Below are positions 7,719-15,921 of a stretch of 64,000 nucleotides of DNA, in pieces. Position numbers and translations under genes: made by a program. The stretch's first letter is position 1. The number at the start of each line of letters is the position of its first letter. The stretch comes from Cellulophaga sp. Hel_I_12 (GTDB lineage: Bacteria; Bacteroidota; Bacteroidia; Flavobacteriales; Flavobacteriaceae): the NCBI RefSeq assembly GCF_000799565.1, contig NZ_JUHB01000001.1, positions 62,001 through 126,000 of the forward strand, read 5' to 3'. The notes beneath the pieces were generated by a model. The model made no database searches, had not been told where the DNA came from, and worked only from the letters and a program-made list of their open reading frames with translations.

Positions 7719-8597
7719 TTACGCTGTTTTTAAATATACCATATTTGGTGTTTTATAGTCTAAAGATAAATGTAATCTAATTTCATTGTATAAATTAATA
7801 GCATTTTTTGTTGCTCTTTTGGCGTGAGCCACGTCTGTAAAGGTTTGGTCTAGATAAAATTCATCTTTTAAGATTCCATTTACACGTTCTGCCATTGCAT
7901 TTTCATAGCAATGGTTTTGTTCTGTCATACTGATTTGTATTTTGTTTCTTTTGAGTATTTGTGTGTATACATTACTGCAATACTGTATGCCTCTGTCTGA
8001 ATGATGAGTAAGATCTTTAATACTCTTAGCTTGATAAATAGCCTTATGAAGCGCCCTGACACATCCATTGAGCTCTAGACTATCACTAAGGTCATATCCA
8101 ACTATTTTACGAGAGTACATGTCTGTAATAAGAGCTAGATAACAAAAGCCTTTTATAGTTCTGATATAGGTAATGTCGGATACCCAAACTTGATTAGATC
8201 TAGTAACTTCAACATCTTTTATAATGTTGTTATACTTATAAAAGCGATGGTATGAGTTAGTGGTTCTGCTACTGTATTTCTTTCTAAGTGTTAGCATTTG
8301 ATGTTTTCTAAGGACATTAAACAGTGTATCTCTGCCGACTTTAAGATTGGCTATAGTAAACTCGTCATCTAAGGATTTAACAAGTTTACGCACGCCTTCT
8401 CTAGGAAGGGATCTGCGTCTTTTGTGTACTATTTCAATAATCTGTTGTTCTAGTTTTAAACGTTTGTCAGCTCTATCTTTATACTTATAATAGGCATTAC
8501 GCTTTAGACCAAAACAATGGGTTATAGCAGCTAAAGAAGCAAATCCCTTAGATTTTCTTTTGGCTTTAATTAAGGCTTTATACTTAGCTTTTTTTTT
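7719..8597 (-). CDS. IS3-family transposase OrfB (DDE domain)
   Basis: This reading frame is open from the A-run at 8589-8597 to the stop at 7719; the first in-frame initiator-like codon is a GTG at 8391-8393, but the upstream part (KRNAYYKYKDRADKRL and following HTH_21-type segment) is clearly coding. The integrase core shows DITYI (first Asp), HHSDRGIQY (second Asp) and ENAMAERVNGILKDEF (catalytic Glu), as in IS150/IS3 transposases. The frame sits at -1 to orfA, so the full transposase of about 400 residues is expected by programmed -1 frameshifting. The DDE residues are present and I see no disruption. Confidence 0.9.
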   Translation of the reverse strand, partial: KKKAKYKALIKAKRKSKGFASLAAITHCFGLKRNAYYKYKDRADKRLKLEQQIIEIVHKRRRSLPREGVRKLVKSLDDEFTIANLKVGRDTLFNVLRKHQMLTLRKKYSSRTTNSYHRFYKYNNIIKDVEVTRSNQVWVSDITYIRTIKGFCYLALITDMYSRKIVGYDLSDSLELNGCVRALHKAIYQAKSIKDLTHHSDRGIQYCSNVYTQILKRNKIQISMTEQNHCYENAMAERVNGILKDEFYLDQTFTDVAHAKRATKNAINLYNEIRLHLSLDYKTPNMVYLKTA

Positions 8598-8941
8598 AGT
8601 TCAGCCACAGATTTATAGCCTAGATCTTCAGCAGCTACTTCTAGGTATGAATCTAATACCAAGGCATCCAGATCCTTTTTTAAGAGTAACTTTTTAAGCT
8701 GTTCTATCTCTTTTTGCAGTTCTTTAACTCGAGTTATCTCGTCTTTTGTTTCCACTTTTACTCTGGTGTTCATTAGGTCTTTACGGTTATACTTTCTAAT
8801 CCATTCATTGATGGTGGTAGGCGCAATACCATAGAGTTTACCTAATTGGTTTTTGTTTAGTTTCCCGGTTGTAATTTCGTCTAAAATTTTCAGTTTAAAA
8901 GGTTCTGAATACCGTCTGATTACTTTGTCATTTTTGTACAT
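8570..8941 (-). CDS. IS3-family OrfA (helix-turn-helix)
   Basis: 123 residues. The N-terminal half is a helix-turn-helix of the transposase-8 type (YSEPFKLKILDEITTGKLNK, then YGIAPTTINEWIRKYNR) that binds the IS ends. The C-terminal half is a leucine-zipper-like coiled coil (KELQKEIEQLKKLLLKKD) for multimerisation. Near the 3' end the coding strand contains a run of nine A followed by G (8588-8597), the slippery sequence for -1 frameshifting into orfB. Without slippage translation ends eleven codons later with KLSIKP. Confidence 0.9.
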   Translation of the reverse strand: MYKNDKVIRRYSEPFKLKILDEITTGKLNKNQLGKLYGIAPTTINEWIRKYNRKDLMNTRVKVETKDEITRVKELQKEIEQLKKLLLKKDLDALVLDSYLEVAAEDLGYKSVAELKKKLSIKP

Positions 8942-8991
8942 AATGTTTAAAATTATGTAGCCTTTATTCAGGACGGGTCAAAATGTGGTAC

Positions 8992-9033
8992 AACAATTGG
9001 ATATGCACTATTGCGTATATCCAAACTATGTGC
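8992..9033 (-). other. attI-like boundary between integrase and cassette array
   Basis: The boundary core AAC is at 8992-8994, preceded by GTGGTACAAC (8985-8994), which matches the complement of the far end of C1 (6731-6740) exactly. Integrase-side DNA begins at 8995. It contains a hairpin with 8-bp arms TTGGATAT (8997-9004) and ATATCCAA (9017-9024), then GTGCC. The integrase stop codon follows at 9034. This is the expected place of the primary insertion site; its activity is inference. Confidence 0.6.
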
Positions 9034-10161
9034 CTAAGATAATAAATCTTTTATTTCCATAAACGACCTGTTTGCAACATGGGTATAAATTTCAGTGGTT
9101 TTGGTGGAACTGTGACCTAATAAGAGTTGAATATGCCTTAGGTCAGTGCCGTTTTCTAAGAGGTGTGTTGCAAAACTATGCCGTAACATATGGGGCGAAA
9201 CTTTTTTGAAAATACCCGCTTTCTTTGCAGCTGCTGAAATAATGTTTAGAACGCTGGTAACACTATATTTAGCTCCTGATTGCCCCTCAAAAAGGTATTT
9301 CTTAGGTCGGTATTCTTTATAATAGTGCTGTAGGTCTTTTAACAAACTTGGACTTAATACAGAAATGCGGTCCTTATTTCCTTTTGCATTTTTAATGATT
9401 ACCACCATTCGTTTACTGTCAATATCAGTCACATGAAGATTCAATAACTCTCCTCTACGAAGTCCTGAAGAGTAAAGTAACCCAACAATACACTTGTGCT
9501 TCATATTATTGGTAGCATTAATAATTTTTACAATTTCTTCCTTAGATAATACTTCAGGCAATTGTTTTTCCTTTCTTGGTCTTTCAATAGAATATAACCT
9601 ATTAGGCATTCCATGCACTATTTCATAAAAGAATTTTATAGCGTTAACGGCCATATTTACATAAGAGTTCGACTTCCCTTCTTGTATTAATTTTTGTAAA
9701 TATTTTCGAATATCTATCTCATTGAGCATCATAGGATCTTCCGTATAATAATAATTAATGAAGGTCTCAAAGCACGATACATAGTTACGAACCGTGTTGT
9801 CAGAATATCTTTTAAGCTCAAGTTTTAGTAAGTATTCTTCGGGACATGGTTTAAAACCTAATTTTGGTTTCCGCTTTCTATACCGTTCCAGATTAAGTTC
9901 AGGATTGTCAGCATTTATAATTTTATCTGAAAAGAAAAAGTTACCATTCACCCAAGCAATACCCTGAAAAGTTTTGAAAATTAAATCTAAGTTGCTTTTA
10001 TTGTTTGGAATATAAAACATACCAAATTCCTGGCTCCAAGCTACATTTGGCAAAGTGTCCACTAGCGCTTGAATAATTTTATTAGTGCTAAATTGAAGTC
10101 CAACACACTTTTGTTGATGGATCAATAAATGTTTTAAGGTTATACTTTTTTGTAGTTCCAT
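9034..10161 (-). CDS. Tyrosine recombinase of the cassette array
   Basis: 375 residues. Catalytic residues are visible: Arg235 (SSGLRRGELL), Lys263, His324 and Arg327 (SPHMLRHSFATHL), His350 (LLGHSSTKTTEIY) and Tyr359. Residues 105-185 form the SAM-like core-binding domain. The first 100 residues are an extra N-terminal region (FGMFYIPNNKSN, GIAWVNGNFFF) absent from XerC/D. The segment between Lys263 and His324 is short, with no room for the extra helix that marks classical IntI, so the enzyme is Xer-like by architecture. It is transcribed toward the cassettes. It probably excises and inserts cassettes at the attC-like sites; this is inferred from position. Compare the housekeeping XerD at 58542-59438, which lacks the extension. 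Confidence 0.85.
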   Translation of the reverse strand: MELQKSITLKHLLIHQQKCVGLQFSTNKIIQALVDTLPNVAWSQEFGMFYIPNNKSNLDLIFKTFQGIAWVNGNFFFSDKIINADNPELNLERYRKRKPKLGFKPCPEEYLLKLELKRYSDNTVRNYVSCFETFINYYYTEDPMMLNEIDIRKYLQKLIQEGKSNSYVNMAVNAIKFFYEIVHGMPNRLYSIERPRKEKQLPEVLSKEEIVKIINATNNMKHKCIVGLLYSSGLRRGELLNLHVTDIDSKRMVVIIKNAKGNKDRISVLSPSLLKDLQHYYKEYRPKKYLFEGQSGAKYSVTSVLNIISAAAKKAGIFKKVSPHMLRHSFATHLLENGTDLRHIQLLLGHSSTKTTEIYTHVANRSFMEIKDLLS

Positions 10162-10252
10162 CCTTTTTTTTGTGCAATCTAATGGATGTAAATGATTTAA
10201 TCGTATCTTAAGCGAATAATGTTCGCATAGACATTTACTTAAGTTTAGATAT
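10162..10252. promoter_or_regulatory. Divergent promoter region of integrase and zinc-finger gene
   Basis: A 91-bp AT-rich gap between divergent genes. It holds two copies of CTTAAG (10207-10212 and 10238-10243) flanking a GCGAA/TTCGC hairpin (GCGAATAATGTTCGC at 10212-10226). The symmetry suggests a regulator-binding site, but no binder is known. Confidence 0.35.
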
Positions 10253-10642
10253 ATGAGATTACAGCATGAATGTTTGTATTGTCAAAAGCAAATTATTGGG
10301 AGAACCGATAAAAAATATTGTAACCTTCACTGTAAAAGTGCGTACCAATATCAAAAAGCTAAGGAGCAACCCGAACGCTTTTACAATAAGGTGGACAACC
10401 AACTCAAGTTGAATCGTAAAATATTAAAACAATACAACAAGGGAGGTAAAGTAACGGTAAGAGAAACTGTACTCTTAGAAAAAGGCTTTAACCCCAATTT
10501 TTTTACACATTACTGGAAAAACCAAAAAGGCGAAGTTTACCTGTTTGTATATGAATACGGATTCCTAAAACTCAAAGAGGGTCAAAACAACAAATATGTG
10601 CTTGTACTATGGCAAGAGTATATGAGTGTTGCCAAGCGATAA
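10253..10642 (+). CDS. Small zinc-ribbon protein next to the integrase
   Basis: 129 residues. The N-terminus carries two Cys pairs, C8-x2-C11 (CLYC) and C23-x3-C27 (CNLHC), with GRTDKKYC between them, a compact zinc-ribbon. The middle is strongly basic and helical (KLNRKILKQYNKGGKVTVRE), fitting nucleic-acid binding. Proteins of this build are common in Flavobacteriaceae but uncharacterised as far as I know. It is divergent from the integrase across a 91-bp region with symmetrical elements, so it could regulate the integrase or assist recombination; this is inference from position. Confidence 0.7.
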   Translation: MRLQHECLYCQKQIIGRTDKKYCNLHCKSAYQYQKAKEQPERFYNKVDNQLKLNRKILKQYNKGGKVTVRETVLLEKGFNPNFFTHYWKNQKGEVYLFVYEYGFLKLKEGQNNKYVLVLWQEYMSVAKR

Positions 10643-11119
10643 TAGTACACAATAAACCACGCTATACTCCAAAGAAAATAGGCTTAACATGCGCGAACAA
10701 CGTGATTTTTTGAGTTTGGCTTACAGCAGCATACCCTGTAGACCATAAAACCCCTCACATAGTTTATATGTCTTATTTTTTATTTGTCTAAGCAAGCCAT
10801 AAGTGTCTAAATTAAAGTGTATAAATCAATACGGACCAGTAGAATTTTAGTATAAGGTAATGGGTCGTCCAACAGCATCAAAAATAAGGATGTCGAACTT
10901 TAAATTTGTCATTTTCAGTTAGTTCAAGTTTCTTTACTAAAATCTTTGCAGATTTTCTAGCTACCCTTCACTAGTTTCTATTTTTATTTGCTAAATTGAG
11001 ACCTTAACCTATAGCCAAATTTCAAGAAAACAAAGCTGTACTATCCCCATCCAGTCCAAAGTAAGAATGGTCAAAAGGCTGGTATTGAGCTTGGCTTTCT
11101 TTTTAATTCATAAGAACTC
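10643..11119. other. Intergenic region without a recognisable gene
   Basis: About 480 bp separating the integron-like region from the catabolic cluster. No convincing open frame, tRNA or terminator was found. A stretch at 10850-10900 on the minus strand reads FDILIFDAVGRPITLY before a stop, which could be a remnant of a coding sequence, but it is too short to assign. Confidence 0.4.
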
Positions 11120-11719
11120 TTGAAAACAATAGCACACACAAAACTTCTTGAAAACCTAAAGCAAAAGATTTTATCGTATACGCTTGTAGACGATGACCTG
11201 TTGCAGGAACAGATGCAATGCTACCACCAAATTGAGCTTAAAAAAGGGGATACTTTGGTAGTACCTGGGCAATTAGTGCATCACTTTTACTATGTGGCGA
11301 CAGGCTGTATTTATTATTATAGGCTAGAGGAAGGCGAGCAAAAAGTTGTAGAGTTTTATACTGATGATATTTTTTTTACCGATGTACCGGCCTACGTTAA
11401 GGGTACGCCTTCTAATTATTACCTTAAAGCTACTGAGGCCACGGTTGTGTATGCCATAACAAAGTCCGATGCAGAGAACTCCTTTAAAAAGTCGCACCAG
11501 TTAGAGCGTTTTGGTAGGTTATCCATGCAGGAGGCCTTTATCAAAATTTTCACCAGAGTAGAGCGACTCAATAGTCGCACCAACGAGGAACGCTATCTGC
11601 GATTATTGGCAAAACGCCCAGATCTCATGCAGCGTGTACCGCAATATTTAATTGCCTCCTATTTGGGATTAACACCAGTAGGGCTTTCAAAACTACGCAA
11701 GCGCTTAGGCAAGGGCTAG
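11120..11719 (+). CDS. Crp/Fnr-family transcriptional regulator
   Basis: 199 residues from a TTG start. Residues 20-130 form a cyclic-nucleotide-binding beta-roll (ELKKGDTLVVPGQLVHHFYY, TGCIYYYRLEEGEQKVVEFY). The C-terminal 30 residues hold a helix-turn-helix (VPQYLIASYLGLTPVGLSKL) typical of the Bacteroidota Crp subfamily with a short C-terminus. The Arg/Ser pair that binds cAMP in Crp is not evident, so the ligand is unknown. It lies 163 bp upstream of the first acyl-CoA dehydrogenase and is the obvious candidate regulator of the cluster, though its target is not shown by the sequence. Confidence 0.85.
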   Translation: MKTIAHTKLLENLKQKILSYTLVDDDLLQEQMQCYHQIELKKGDTLVVPGQLVHHFYYVATGCIYYYRLEEGEQKVVEFYTDDIFFTDVPAYVKGTPSNYYLKATEATVVYAITKSDAENSFKKSHQLERFGRLSMQEAFIKIFTRVERLNSRTNEERYLRLLAKRPDLMQRVPQYLIASYLGLTPVGLSKLRKRLGKG

Positions 11720-11882
11720 CTTGTCGTGTTTTGAGCAGTTGGGGTAGTGTGTGCTAAAACAGTAATTGTTCCATAGTACAGCATGAGTATATCGCATACT
11801 TCAAATTTTATTATACTGGTTTAATGAGATTCCTAGGAATAAATCCTAACTTGAACTTTATTAATCTTTAAAAAATATCGTT

Positions 11883-13694
11883 ATGGCCAATGCCTATATA
11901 GAAATGGAAACCCTGAAATTTTTGTTGTTCAACGTACACAACCTCAAAGAAGTGCTGCAGCAAGAACGTTTTTCCGAATACGATGAGGATTCTATTGCTA
12001 TGATGCTCAACTCCGTAAAAGATTTTTCAGATAAGGAACTTTACCCCTATTTTAAAGAGATGGACGAAAATCCTGCTCATTTCAAGGATGGGGAAATTAT
12101 AGTACATCCTCAAGTCAACAAGTACATGAAAGCAGGGGGTGAAATGGGCTTTTTAGCAGGTCCGTTTTCATATGAAGCTGGTGGTATGCAGATGCCTTCC
12201 ATGGTTGTACATGCTTCTGCCTTTATTCAGGAAGCGGCCAATAACCACCTGCCGGGCTATATTGGGCTTACCGTGGGCGCAGCAGAATTAATTGTGCATT
12301 TTGGGAATCAATTCCTAAAGGATACCTATGTTCCCAAAATGATGGCCGGCCAATGGGGGGGTACCATGTGCCTTACCGAGCCACAGGCAGGAAGCTCGCT
12401 TTCAGATATTGTGACAACTGCTGTGCCTGATGGAGATACCTATAAAATAAATGGACAAAAAATATTTATCTCCGGAGGGGATTATAAGGGATCCGAAAAT
12501 ATGGTACATCTGGTATTAGCACGTATTAAAGGGGCTCCGGCAGGAACTAAGGGAATTTCACTCTTTGTGGTACCAAAAAAACGAATTGATAAAGACGGTA
12601 ATTTAGAAAATAACGATGTCACTACAGTGGGTGATTTTCAAAAAATGGGGCAAAAAGGCTACTGTACCACCCATCTCTTTTTTGGAGATAAAGACAACTG
12701 TACCGGTTGGTTGGTGGGTGAAGCCCATAAAGGCCTAAAGTATATGTTCCTCATGATGAACGGTGCACGGATCGCCGTAGGTCGAGGTGCTGCCGCAATT
12801 GCTACAGGGGCTTACCATGCCTCGCTGAATTATGCAAAAGAAAGACCCCAAGGCAGAGAACTACAACGTACAGGAAAAAAAGACGCTTCGCAAGAACAAA
12901 CTCTGATCATCAATCACCCCGATGTACGCAGAATGCTCCTCTTGCAAAAAGTAATTACTGAAGGATCCTTAAGTCTAGTGTTTTTGACCTCTCGTTATCA
13001 AGATCTTTCTGAATCACTTCCAGACGCAGAAAGTAGGGCAAAATATAAGTTGTTGTTAGAAATATTGACCCCAGTAGTTAAGACCTACCCTTCTGAAATG
13101 GGCATAACTTCGGTGAATAATGGCGTGCAAGTACTCGGGGGGTATGGTTTCTGTTCCGATTATATTTTACAGCAGTACTTACGAGATATCCGAATATCGG
13201 CTATATATGAAGGTACCACGGGTATTCAGTCCCAAGATCTTCTGGGAAGAAAGATCACCATGGAAAATGGAAAGGCCTTGCAATTGCTCTCTGAAGAAAT
13301 TATGACTTCCATCAAAGAAAGTATGATGTATGAGTCGCTAAAACCCCTAGCGGAAAAATTAGGTGGTAAACTAGAACTCACACAAAAAGTGCTACAATCG
13401 CTCATGGGCTATGCTATGAAAGGCGATTATCAACGATTCTTGGCGGATGCCACGCCCTTTATGGAATTTTTCAGTACCATTATCATGGCATGGCAATGGT
13501 TAGATATTGGCCGTGAAGCACAAAAAGCAATGGTCTCCGGTGACACTAATTTTAGTGCTGAATTCTATGAAAACAAAATCCACGCCATGCAATTTTATTT
13601 TAAATACGAACTCCCCAAAACAACAGGGCTCTCCGAAATATTGATGGATAAGCAAGCATTGACACTGAACACAGAGAAGCAGGTGTTTGCTTAA
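11883..13694 (+). CDS. Acyl-CoA dehydrogenase, long form
   Basis: 603 residues, FAD-dependent alpha,beta-dehydrogenation of an acyl-CoA. The middle domain shows MCLTEPQAGSSLSDI, the FAD/substrate loop, and GQKIFISGG. YEGTTGIQSQDLLGRK (Glu near 443) carries the catalytic base in the usual position of medium/long-chain enzymes. About 130 C-terminal residues follow, the extension seen in the 600-residue bacterial class. There is a leading N-terminal helix set before the usual start of the domain. First gene of the cluster, separated from the next by 214 bp with a low-complexity repeat, so it may be transcribed independently. Confidence 0.9.
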   Translation: MANAYIEMETLKFLLFNVHNLKEVLQQERFSEYDEDSIAMMLNSVKDFSDKELYPYFKEMDENPAHFKDGEIIVHPQVNKYMKAGGEMGFLAGPFSYEAGGMQMPSMVVHASAFIQEAANNHLPGYIGLTVGAAELIVHFGNQFLKDTYVPKMMAGQWGGTMCLTEPQAGSSLSDIVTTAVPDGDTYKINGQKIFISGGDYKGSENMVHLVLARIKGAPAGTKGISLFVVPKKRIDKDGNLENNDVTTVGDFQKMGQKGYCTTHLFFGDKDNCTGWLVGEAHKGLKYMFLMMNGARIAVGRGAAAIATGAYHASLNYAKERPQGRELQRTGKKDASQEQTLIINHPDVRRMLLLQKVITEGSLSLVFLTSRYQDLSESLPDAESRAKYKLLLEILTPVVKTYPSEMGITSVNNGVQVLGGYGFCSDYILQQYLRDIRISAIYEGTTGIQSQDLLGRKITMENGKALQLLSEEIMTSIKESMMYESLKPLAEKLGGKLELTQKVLQSLMGYAMKGDYQRFLADATPFMEFFSTIIMAWQWLDIGREAQKAMVSGDTNFSAEFYENKIHAMQFYFKYELPKTTGLSEILMDKQALTLNTEKQVFA

Positions 13695-13852
13695 ATTAGA
13701 GTCAAGAGTTAAGAGTCAGGAGTCAAGATAAAAGTCGAATGTCCAAAGCAACGTAAAAGAAAGTAGTAAAATTTTATGAACTTTAGGCTAGCAAGTATAA
13801 CATAATGATGAGTCTTGGACAATTGACAAACCTTTAATTTTAAATATTTTAT

Positions 13853-13901
13853 ACCAGAACCCAAAACCCAGAACCCAGAACCCAACACCCAAAAACCCAA
13901 C
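13853..13901. repeat. Low-complexity CCCAGAA-type tandem repeat
   Basis: Short imperfect tandem units of the form CCCAGAA, CCCAAAA and CCCAACA between the two first genes of the cluster. Preceding DNA (13695-13740) is rich in AGTCAAGAGT-like words. Such degenerate repeats appear again near 19970-20010 and 45280-45360 in this window and look like intergenic spacers. Confidence 0.6.
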
Positions 13902-13908
13902 AATTAAA

Positions 13909-14682
13909 ATGAGCATAAAATCAAAATTCGACCTAGGGGGAAAAGTGGCCATCGTCACTGGTTCAAGTAAGGGGATAGGACTTTCTATAGCCAAAGGTCT
14001 TGCCGAGAACGGGGCAAAAGTAGTGATCAGTAGCCGAAAACAAGAGGCTGTAGATGCTGTGGCTAAAGAGTTCAATGAAGCTGGTTTAGAGGCCATAGGG
14101 ATTGAATGTCATATTGGTGACGCTGCCCAAAGGGAACAACTGATAAGCAAAACAATGGAAGCCTATGGGCGCATAGACATCTTGGTGAATAATGCTGCCA
14201 TAAATCCGTTTTACGGACCCTTGGAAGCTGCCGATGAGGAAGTGTTCGATAAAATCATGGGCGTGAACGTCAAGGCACCCTGGATACTTTCTAATTTAGC
14301 ACAAGCCCATATGAAAGCCAACGGTGGCGGCAGCATAATCAATATTGCATCGGTCGAAGGCATGCACCCCGGATTTCGATTGGGGCTTTACAGTATGACG
14401 AAATCTGCCCTGATCATGCTTACGAAGAATCAGGCCAAAGAATGGGGCCGATACGGCATCCGTTCTAATGCGGTCTGCCCCGGATTGATTAAAACAAAAT
14501 TTAGCGAAAGTCTGTGGTCTGATGAAAAACTGGCTGCACAATATACCAGTGTCATTCCCTTAAAAAGAGTGGCAGAACCTGATGAAATGGCCGGAATAGT
14601 CATGTTGTTGGCGTCTGATGCAGGTTCCTATATGACCGGGGGCGTCTATGCGGCAGATGGCGGTTATTTAATTTCAGGCTAA
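13909..14682 (+). CDS. Short-chain dehydrogenase/reductase
   Basis: 257 residues, classical SDR. The NAD(P)-binding motif is TGSSKGIG, NNAA follows near residue 90, the catalytic Ser lies in NIASVEG and the YxxxK pair in YSMTK; the C-terminus ends AADGGYLISG as in FabG-like enzymes. The SSRK after the second strand (Ser/Arg instead of Asp) favours NADP(H). It probably oxidises or reduces a hydroxy/keto group of an acyl-CoA intermediate. It sits 12 bp before the second acyl-CoA dehydrogenase and starts what looks like an operon. Confidence 0.88.
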   Translation: MSIKSKFDLGGKVAIVTGSSKGIGLSIAKGLAENGAKVVISSRKQEAVDAVAKEFNEAGLEAIGIECHIGDAAQREQLISKTMEAYGRIDILVNNAAINPFYGPLEAADEEVFDKIMGVNVKAPWILSNLAQAHMKANGGGSIINIASVEGMHPGFRLGLYSMTKSALIMLTKNQAKEWGRYGIRSNAVCPGLIKTKFSESLWSDEKLAAQYTSVIPLKRVAEPDEMAGIVMLLASDAGSYMTGGVYAADGGYLISG

Positions 14683-14694
14683 TAAAACAGAACT

Positions 14695-15921
14695 ATGAAT
14701 TTTGACTACAGCGATACATCGATAGCACTTCAAGAAAAATTGAAGAATTTTATGGAAACCCATGTGCTCCCCATTGAAAAGGAGGTAGCAGAATTCCATC
14801 AAAATCCGAAAAATAATTGGAAACCTTGGCCTGGCATGGAAGCCTTAAAACAAAAGGCTAAAGATGCCGGACTTTGGAATGTTTTTCTACCCGCTTCCTA
14901 CGGAGCACTGAGCCCGGGACTTACCAATTTAGAATATGCTCCCTTAGCAGAAATTATGGGACGCATGCTTTGGTCCTCGGAAATCTTTAATTGTAGCGCT
15001 CCTGATACAGGAAATATGGAGGTGCTCGCCAAATATGGCACGCCTGAGCAACAAGAAAAATGGTTGAAACCTTTAATGAATGGAGAGATACGCTCGGCTT
15101 TTTTAATGACAGAACCAGAGGTGGCTTCTTCCGATGCTACAAACATCGAAACGTCAATTATTGCCGATGGAAATGACTATATCATCAATGGCCGCAAATG
15201 GTGGTCTTCTGGCGCTATGAATCCCGATTGTAAAATTGCCATTGTGATGGGTAAGACTAATTTTGATGCACCACGGCATGTACAGCAGAGCATGATTTTA
15301 GTACCTATGGATACCCCAGGCTTAAAGATTGAAAGAGCACTAAGTGTTTTTGGGTATAGCGATTCTCCGGAAGGGCATGCTGAAATTATTTTGGACCATG
15401 TTCGTGTACCCAAATCTAATTTGCTCTTGGGTGAGGGTAGAGGCTTTGAAATAGCACAGGGCCGATTAGGTCCTGGCCGCATTCATCACTGCATGCGCTT
15501 GATTGGGATGGCACAACGCTCTTTAGAAATTATGTCCGAGCGCACAGTGCAGCGCAAGCCTTTTGGTAGAACCTTAGATACCTTTAGTAGTGTGCGACAA
15601 GATATTGCCCTTTCGGCTTGTGAGATACAACAAACACGTTTGTTGGTATTATCCGCAGCGGATAAAATGGATAAAGTAGGAAACAAGGAGGCGAAAGACC
15701 TCATTGCCATGATAAAAATAGTTACGCCCCAAATGGCCCTAAGGGTTATCGATAGAGCGATTCAAATTTTAGGTGGAAAAGGCGTTGGGAGTGATACCCC
15801 CCTGGCACACTTCTATGCAGCGGCACGGACGCTGCGCTTGGCCGATGGTCCTGATGAGGTTCATATGAGTCAACTAGGAAAAAACACGATAAAAAAGTAT
15901 GTAAACGATGCAAATGGCTAG
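14695..15921 (+). CDS. Acyl-CoA dehydrogenase of the ACAD10/11 type
   Basis: 408 residues. Characteristic segments are [39 protein letters not shown] and [16 protein letters not shown], which in my reading match the ACAD10/ACAD11 branch rather than short-chain enzymes. The C-terminus has [17 protein letters not shown] and LADGPDEVH. The gene overlaps the following APH-type kinase by 14 bp. In mammals the same two domains are fused, and in Pseudomonas LvaC works with the kinase LvaA to turn 4-hydroxyacyl-CoA via a phospho-intermediate into a beta-oxidisable product. The present substrate is inferred from that parallel. Confidence 0.85.
   Translation: MNFDYSDTSIALQEKLKNFMETHVLPIEKEVAEFHQNPKNNWKPWPGMEALKQKAKDAGLWNVFLPASYGALSPGLTNLEYAPLAEIMGRMLWSSEIFNCSAPDTGNMEVLAKYGTPEQQEKWLKPLMNGEIRSAFLMTEPEVASSDATNIETSIIADGNDYIINGRKWWSSGAMNPDCKIAIVMGKTNFDAPRHVQQSMILVPMDTPGLKIERALSVFGYSDSPEGHAEIILDHVRVPKSNLLLGEGRGFEIAQGRLGPGRIHHCMRLIGMAQRSLEIMSERTVQRKPFGRTLDTFSSVRQDIALSACEIQQTRLLVLSAADKMDKVGNKEAKDLIAMIKIVTPQMALRVIDRAIQILGGKGVGSDTPLAHFYAAARTLRLADGPDEVHMSQLGKNTIKKYVNDANG

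Larger units (their letters stand above)
7680..8980 (-). mobile_element. IS3-family insertion sequence
   Basis: 1301 bp element bounded by 25-bp imperfect inverted repeats at 7680-7704 and 8956-8980, both starting TG and sharing GTCCTGAA and GGCTACA. It is flanked by the 3-bp direct repeat AAA (7677-7679 and 8981-8983). Removing the element and one AAA gives a leader TCTCAAATGTGGTACAAC, closely like the C7 leader, so the insertion is clean. It carries orfA and orfB with a frameshift signal, and looks intact. Confidence 0.9.
1..10161 (-). mobile_element. Integron-like cassette array with same-strand integrase
   Basis: A tyrosine recombinase at 9034-10161 is followed downstream by a boundary/attI-like segment (8992-9033) and at least eight cassettes reaching past the left edge. 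Each cassette carries one gene (C7 carries two), all on the minus strand, and each ends in a long imperfect palindrome. Boundaries keep an AAC (plus strand) / GTT (minus strand) core. The 9-10 bp at each cassette's 5' end equal the complement of the inner end of its own palindrome, as expected of excised and reinserted circular cassettes. Integrase and cassettes point the same way, as described for the inverted integrons of Treponema. The palindromes are longer than typical attC sites, and the integrase lacks an obvious IntI insertion, so it is called integron-like. Confidence 0.8.

Noticed and set aside
8394..8597. Damaged OrfB of the IS3 element, lacking its N-terminus
   Set aside because: The frame is open up to the A-run and joins orfA by a -1 shift, the normal IS3 arrangement, so the gene is not truncated.
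7680..9033. CRISPR-like array made by the 200-bp palindromes of region 1
   Set aside because: Spacing is irregular and gene-sized, the repeats are long palindromes with coding cargo between them, and no cas gene is present.
13709..13903. Minus-strand open frame with repeated Gly-Phe-Trp-Val-Leu
   Set aside because: It is the translation of the low-complexity CCCAGAA repeat and not a gene.
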